Shown here piece by piece: positions 41,279 to 43,756 of a DNA stretch of 43,756 nt. The notes under the pieces are model-generated. The model worked only from the letters and a program-made list of their open reading frames with translations, was not told the origin of the DNA and ran no database searches. The DNA is from an uncultured Opitutia bacterium. Lineage in GTDB: Bacteria > Verrucomicrobiota > Verrucomicrobiia > Opitutales > Opitutaceae. The position numbers and the translations under genes are program-made. The stretch is taken from NCBI GenBank assembly GCA_903873805.1, contig CAIQQB010000155.1:1-43756 (forward strand), given 5' to 3'. Within the stretch, counting starts at the first letter, position 1; each line of letters opens with the position of its first letter.

Positions 41279-42040
41279 TCAATCTTCTTTCGCCGGACCG
41301 CTCGCCGGAGGTAGGTCCTTCCCGGGCTTTGGCGGGGGACTGAAAATATCCGGCGGCAGCGTCGGGTTGGCCTCGACGCTCTCCAGCGTGATTTCATGCT
41401 GCACCTTTCCGCCAACACTCTCGGTGATGTGATAGGGCACAATGACGCCCGCCACCAGCCGGTAGTCCGAATACACCGTCTCGACCTTCTCTTCACCCAG
41501 CATTCCGGCCCGGGTCGACTCCTTCCGCAGGATCAAATAGGTGCTGCCATCGAGAACCAGGTGGCAGGTGCCCGTCAGGTTCTGAGTGATCAGGAGCCGG
41601 ATCGTCCGGTGCCCGTTGGCTTCCATCTCCCCCTCAAAATCGATGGTGAAGTGACGCTCCTTTCCGGCCACCAGCGGGTCGTCGAACTCGGCGTCGTCGA
41701 TGAAGGCGCGCCCGGCCTCGGAACCGAGGGCAAGCACCTCCTGCGTTTTCATGTCCAAAACCCACGGATTGCCCTTCCCTTCGTAGCCTTCAGTCAACAT
41801 CCGGCCCTCGGCCGACTGCTCGAGGCGGACAAGGTTGGGTCGCGCCGCCCAGAAGACAAAATGCAGCTGCCGGCCCTGGGCCTGCGTGACGCCGGTGGAC
41901 CGCAGCGCCCGCAACGCCTGCACCTTTTCCGTTCCGCCAATCGCCGCCAGATGGAGGCGGACCAGATCGTCGACCCGGTCCGCCCGCAGGGTGCCGGCCA
42001 GAAGGAGCCAGCCCGTCAGCCATGGGGTGAGTTTTCGCAT
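41279..42040 (-). CDS. Exported LolA-like outer-membrane lipoprotein-sorting fold protein
   Basis: A 253-residue exported protein with a signal peptide (LTPWLTGWLLLAGTLRA). The sequence RVDDLVRLHLAAIGGTEKVQALRALRSTGV begins a long antiparallel sheet. FVFWAARPNLVRLEQSAEGRML, EGKGNPWVLDMKTQEVLALG and YSDYRLVAGVIVPYHITESVGGKVQHEITLESVEANPTLPPDIFSPP are typical of outer-membrane lipoprotein-sorting (LolA/LolB-like) fold proteins. The C-terminus is Pro-rich. No lipobox is seen, so it is probably periplasmic. The exact role is unknown; LolA-like proteins carry lipoproteins or other lipids. The ATG at 42040 gives the proper signal peptide. It is 36 bp upstream of recN. Confidence 0.75.
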   Translation of the reverse strand: MRKLTPWLTGWLLLAGTLRADRVDDLVRLHLAAIGGTEKVQALRALRSTGVTQAQGRQLHFVFWAARPNLVRLEQSAEGRMLTEGYEGKGNPWVLDMKTQEVLALGSEAGRAFIDDAEFDDPLVAGKERHFTIDFEGEMEANGHRTIRLLITQNLTGTCHLVLDGSTYLILRKESTRAGMLGEEKVETVYSDYRLVAGVIVPYHITESVGGKVQHEITLESVEANPTLPPDIFSPPPKPGKDLPPASGPAKED

Positions 42041-42126
42041 GCTCCCGGATTGCCCGGACGCGCCGCATACGCAAGCCTCCGCGCGTTTCTGCTCGCGACC
42101 GCCCGCGCGGGTAGCCATACCGGCGC

Positions 42127-42372
42127 ATGAGCATGGAATTTGGCTGGTGGAAAACCGACCCGGATGAGGGCAAATATCAGGTGGTCGTCCGCATCCACGG
42201 CGGGAACATCGCGTGGACGAAGAAAAAGGGTCACCACAACCCGTGGGAAACCTACGGGCCGCCGACCAACGAGGATTGGGACAAGCTGCTCGCGGAAGCC
42301 GACCGCCGCGTCCCGCGCCGGCTGATTTCGCCCAAGCAGTACGCCGACATCAAAAGCCTGCGCCCGCAGTAA
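42127..42372 (+). CDS. Small conserved-type protein of unknown function, 81 residues
   Basis: An 81-residue soluble protein rich in Trp, Tyr, Lys and Asp. The sequence MSMEFGWWKTDPDEGKYQVV, IHGGNIAWTKKKG, NPWETYGPPTNEDWDKLL and a basic C-terminal helix is compact and not low-complexity, so it is probably a real gene. I do not recognise a family. It is divergent from the LolA-like gene (86 bp between starts) and its 3' end is followed by a REP pair. Nothing indicates export. Confidence 0.65.
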   Translation: MSMEFGWWKTDPDEGKYQVVVRIHGGNIAWTKKKGHHNPWETYGPPTNEDWDKLLAEADRRVPRRLISPKQYADIKSLRPQ

Positions 42373-42406
42373 ACATACCGGGAGCAAGTTCCGGGGCATT
42401 AGTAAA

Positions 42407-42479
42407 TGTAGCCGGGGTCGCTGACCCCGGAGTTTGAGGATTGCTGCACCCAGCACCGGGGTCACCGACCCCGGCTACA
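42407..42479. repeat. REP-like inverted pair, CCGGGGTC subfamily
   Basis: Two outward copies of TGTAG followed by the 8-bp stem CCGGGGTC/GACCCCGG with loops GCT and GGT (read from each foot). A 25-bp spacer separates them. The unit is 73 bp, equal to the pair near 33.2 kb, and spacers share GTTTGA and ATTG. It sits between convergent genes. Confidence 0.85.
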
Positions 42480-42585
42480 GTCAAGCCAAAGCAAGGTTCG
42501 GGGCAGCTGGCCATTGCGTATGTGAACGAGCTTCAAACGGTCTTCAGCCCGGGAGGGCAGCCGTCACCCCGCGTTCGCCCGTTCG

Positions 42586-43131
42586 TCACCCACCCGCGCC
42601 GGCGGCCGCCAGGAAGATCGGCCAGAGATGGATGAACGCCTTGGAAAAATCTCCCGGTCGCTCCGCCAGCGCCCGGGTCACATCCGCCACTGCCGTCCAT
42701 TCGCCCTTTTCCACCTCGGCCGGATGCAGGACGAACGGTCCGTCGCCCCGCGCCCGGTAGACCCAGGCAAATTCCCAGCCGGTTTCGCGGCAGGGCGTGA
42801 GTTTCACCACCCGTTCCAGCCGAGTCGCCGGCGTCACCACCAGGCCGATCTCCTCGGCCAGTTCGCGTACCGCCGCCTGATCATAGTCCTCGCCCGCGTC
42901 GAGGTGACCCGAACAGGACGAGTTCCAGAGTCCGGGCGAGGTGTCCTTGAGCATCGAGCGCTGCTGGAGATAGACCCGGCCGTCGGCGCCAAAGACCAGC
43001 ACGTGAACCGCCCGATGGAGCAACCGCCGGGTGTGGACCTCGCGGCGCGTGGCGGTCGTCACGGGCTCGTCGCGGTCGTTGACCACGTCAAAAATCTCAT
43101 CGTCACGCTGGGCCGTCAGGGGTGCATCCAT
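42586..43131 (-). CDS. Nudix hydrolase (YfcD-like)
   Basis: A 181-residue hydrolase. The Nudix box is exact: G75-x5-E-x7-REL-x-EE-x-G-L97, within GHLDAGEDYDQAAVRELAEEIGL. The N-terminal DEIFDVVNDRDEPV, LLHRAVHVLVFGADGRVYLQQRS and GLWNSSCSGHL are typical of the YfcD/isopentenyl-diphosphate isomerase-like branch. The enzyme probably cleaves a nucleoside or isoprenoid diphosphate; the substrate is not predictable. ATG 43131 is used since the upstream extension is basic and poorly conserved in character. It is divergent from the unassigned 157-residue gene (61 bp between starts). Confidence 0.9.
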   Translation of the reverse strand: MDAPLTAQRDDEIFDVVNDRDEPVTTATRREVHTRRLLHRAVHVLVFGADGRVYLQQRSMLKDTSPGLWNSSCSGHLDAGEDYDQAAVRELAEEIGLVVTPATRLERVVKLTPCRETGWEFAWVYRARGDGPFVLHPAEVEKGEWTAVADVTRALAERPGDFSKAFIHLWPIFLAAAGAGG

Positions 43132-43192
43132 GTTTTTGTTGTCGCTTCGCGGGGGGCGGCCTCTTTGGTGGGGGAAATTTTTCCGAACTTCC

Positions 43193-43666
43193 ATGCCTAA
43201 AATTGACATCAACAAGGTCGCCGAGATCCTGAAGAAGAATCAGGTCGCCCCCGCCCTCCTCCGCCAGATTGTGGAGGAGATGAACCAAGTCGCTCAACCC
43301 GAAGCCGACGAGGAGAAGCCGCCCGCGGTCAAAAAGCAGTTCTGCGTGCTGATCTCCGATCCCGAGGGCCGTCTGCCCAAGGACGACTTCACCGCCTGGG
43401 TATTGCAGATCCCCGAGAACGAGAGCCCGGCCACCACGCTGGAGCGGGTCTGCCGCGCGACCTACGAGTTCAACACGACGAAGAAAGGCCGCCTGCTGCC
43501 GGTCAAAACAATCGGCGAGGCCATCGAGAACGTCCCGGCCAAGCACTTCAAGGAGACGGAGGTCTGGGTGAAGACCAAGACCCCCGTGCTGGTGGTGAAG
43601 ACCGACAACGAGCTCCCGACCGACGAGGCCACCGGCAAGGACGCCCGCCGCCACCGGCTGGAGTAG
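43193..43666 (+). CDS. Unassigned soluble protein, 157 residues
   Basis: A 157-residue hydrophilic protein without signal peptide or membrane segment. The N-terminal helix has PKIDINKVAEILKKNQVAP. KQFCVLISDPEGRLPKDDFTAWVLQI begins a likely alpha/beta domain with EVWVKTKTPVLVVKTDNELP near the end. I do not recognise a family. The ATG at 43193 is chosen over an upstream frame because the preceding residues are encoded by the antisense of the Nudix gene. It is divergent from that gene and followed after 32 bp by a GTAG-type repeat. Confidence 0.7.
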   Translation: MPKIDINKVAEILKKNQVAPALLRQIVEEMNQVAQPEADEEKPPAVKKQFCVLISDPEGRLPKDDFTAWVLQIPENESPATTLERVCRATYEFNTTKKGRLLPVKTIGEAIENVPAKHFKETEVWVKTKTPVLVVKTDNELPTDEATGKDARRHRLE

Positions 43667-43698
43667 TAGTTGCGGGCGAGCTCCAGGGATTTTTATAA

Positions 43699-43756
43699 TG
43701 TAGCCGGGGTCGCTGACCCCCGGGGATTGAGGATAGCCAGCCACAAACCCCGGGGG
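43699..43756. repeat. REP-like element, CCGGGGTC subfamily, cut by window end
   Basis: TGTAG is followed by CCGGGGTC-GCT-GACCCCCGG; one extra C bulges the stem. The spacer GATTGAGGATAGCC resembles those of the two complete pairs. The right-hand copy would begin at the last bases of the window (CCCCGGGGG). Confidence 0.7.

Overview
The window is 43.8 kb of GC-rich bacterial DNA, densely coding on both strands. Gene content points to Verrucomicrobiota, most likely the Opitutaceae. The pointers are a large autotransporter with PATR-type beta-strand repeats, a eukaryote-like UDP-sugar pyrophosphorylase beside a phosphohexomutase, an ExeA/GspB-like pair, a two-gene 2-oxoacid:ferredoxin oxidoreductase, FabV as the only enoyl reductase seen, and generally weak or absent Shine-Dalgarno sequences. 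The lineage is an inference from family content; no rRNA or tRNA gene was seen.

Layout. 1-5.5 kb: the right end of an ISL3-like insertion sequence, an M50 intramembrane protease, and two convergent hybrid sensor kinases. 5.6-11 kb: a lipoprotein with a sulfatase-modifying-factor fold, a methyltransferase, engB, and two tandem exported alpha/beta hydrolases, the second cut by an in-frame amber codon. 11-14 kb: a MOSC protein, a class C beta-lactamase-like hydrolase and a glutaminyl cyclase lipoprotein. 14-19 kb: a minus-strand run of FtsB-like protein, UDP-sugar pyrophosphorylase, phosphohexomutase and a class V aminotransferase. 19-24 kb: ExeA-like ATPase, GspB-like protein, O-antigen ligase-like protein, then an ECF sigma/anti-sigma pair. 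24-33 kb: fabV, a split dtd, the autotransporter, a short-chain dehydrogenase and korAB with a clear terminator. 33-44 kb: an MFS transporter cut by an in-frame UGA, a small membrane protein, clpS with a DUF2017-like gene, proS, recN with a LolA-like protein, a Nudix hydrolase, and three unassigned genes.

Three observations stand out. First, the intergenic regions carry a REP-like system: several unrelated stem sequences all follow a GTAG foot with an 8-bp stem and a 3-5 nt loop, and most are arranged as inverted pairs. Second, an AT-rich 12-mer (TGCATATTTTGT) occurs twice, 21 bp apart, before the autotransporter and once in the divergent region before korA. Third, three genes (esterase, MFS transporter, dtd) are each broken by one lesion, so this is either a genome losing genes or an assembly with residual errors.

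Functionally the window mixes housekeeping (EngB, ProS, RecN, ClpS, FabV, Dtd) with envelope and surface functions (autotransporter, polysaccharide polymerase/ligase with its ATPase, UDP-sugar supply, division protein) and signalling (two hybrid kinases, an ECF sigma factor).
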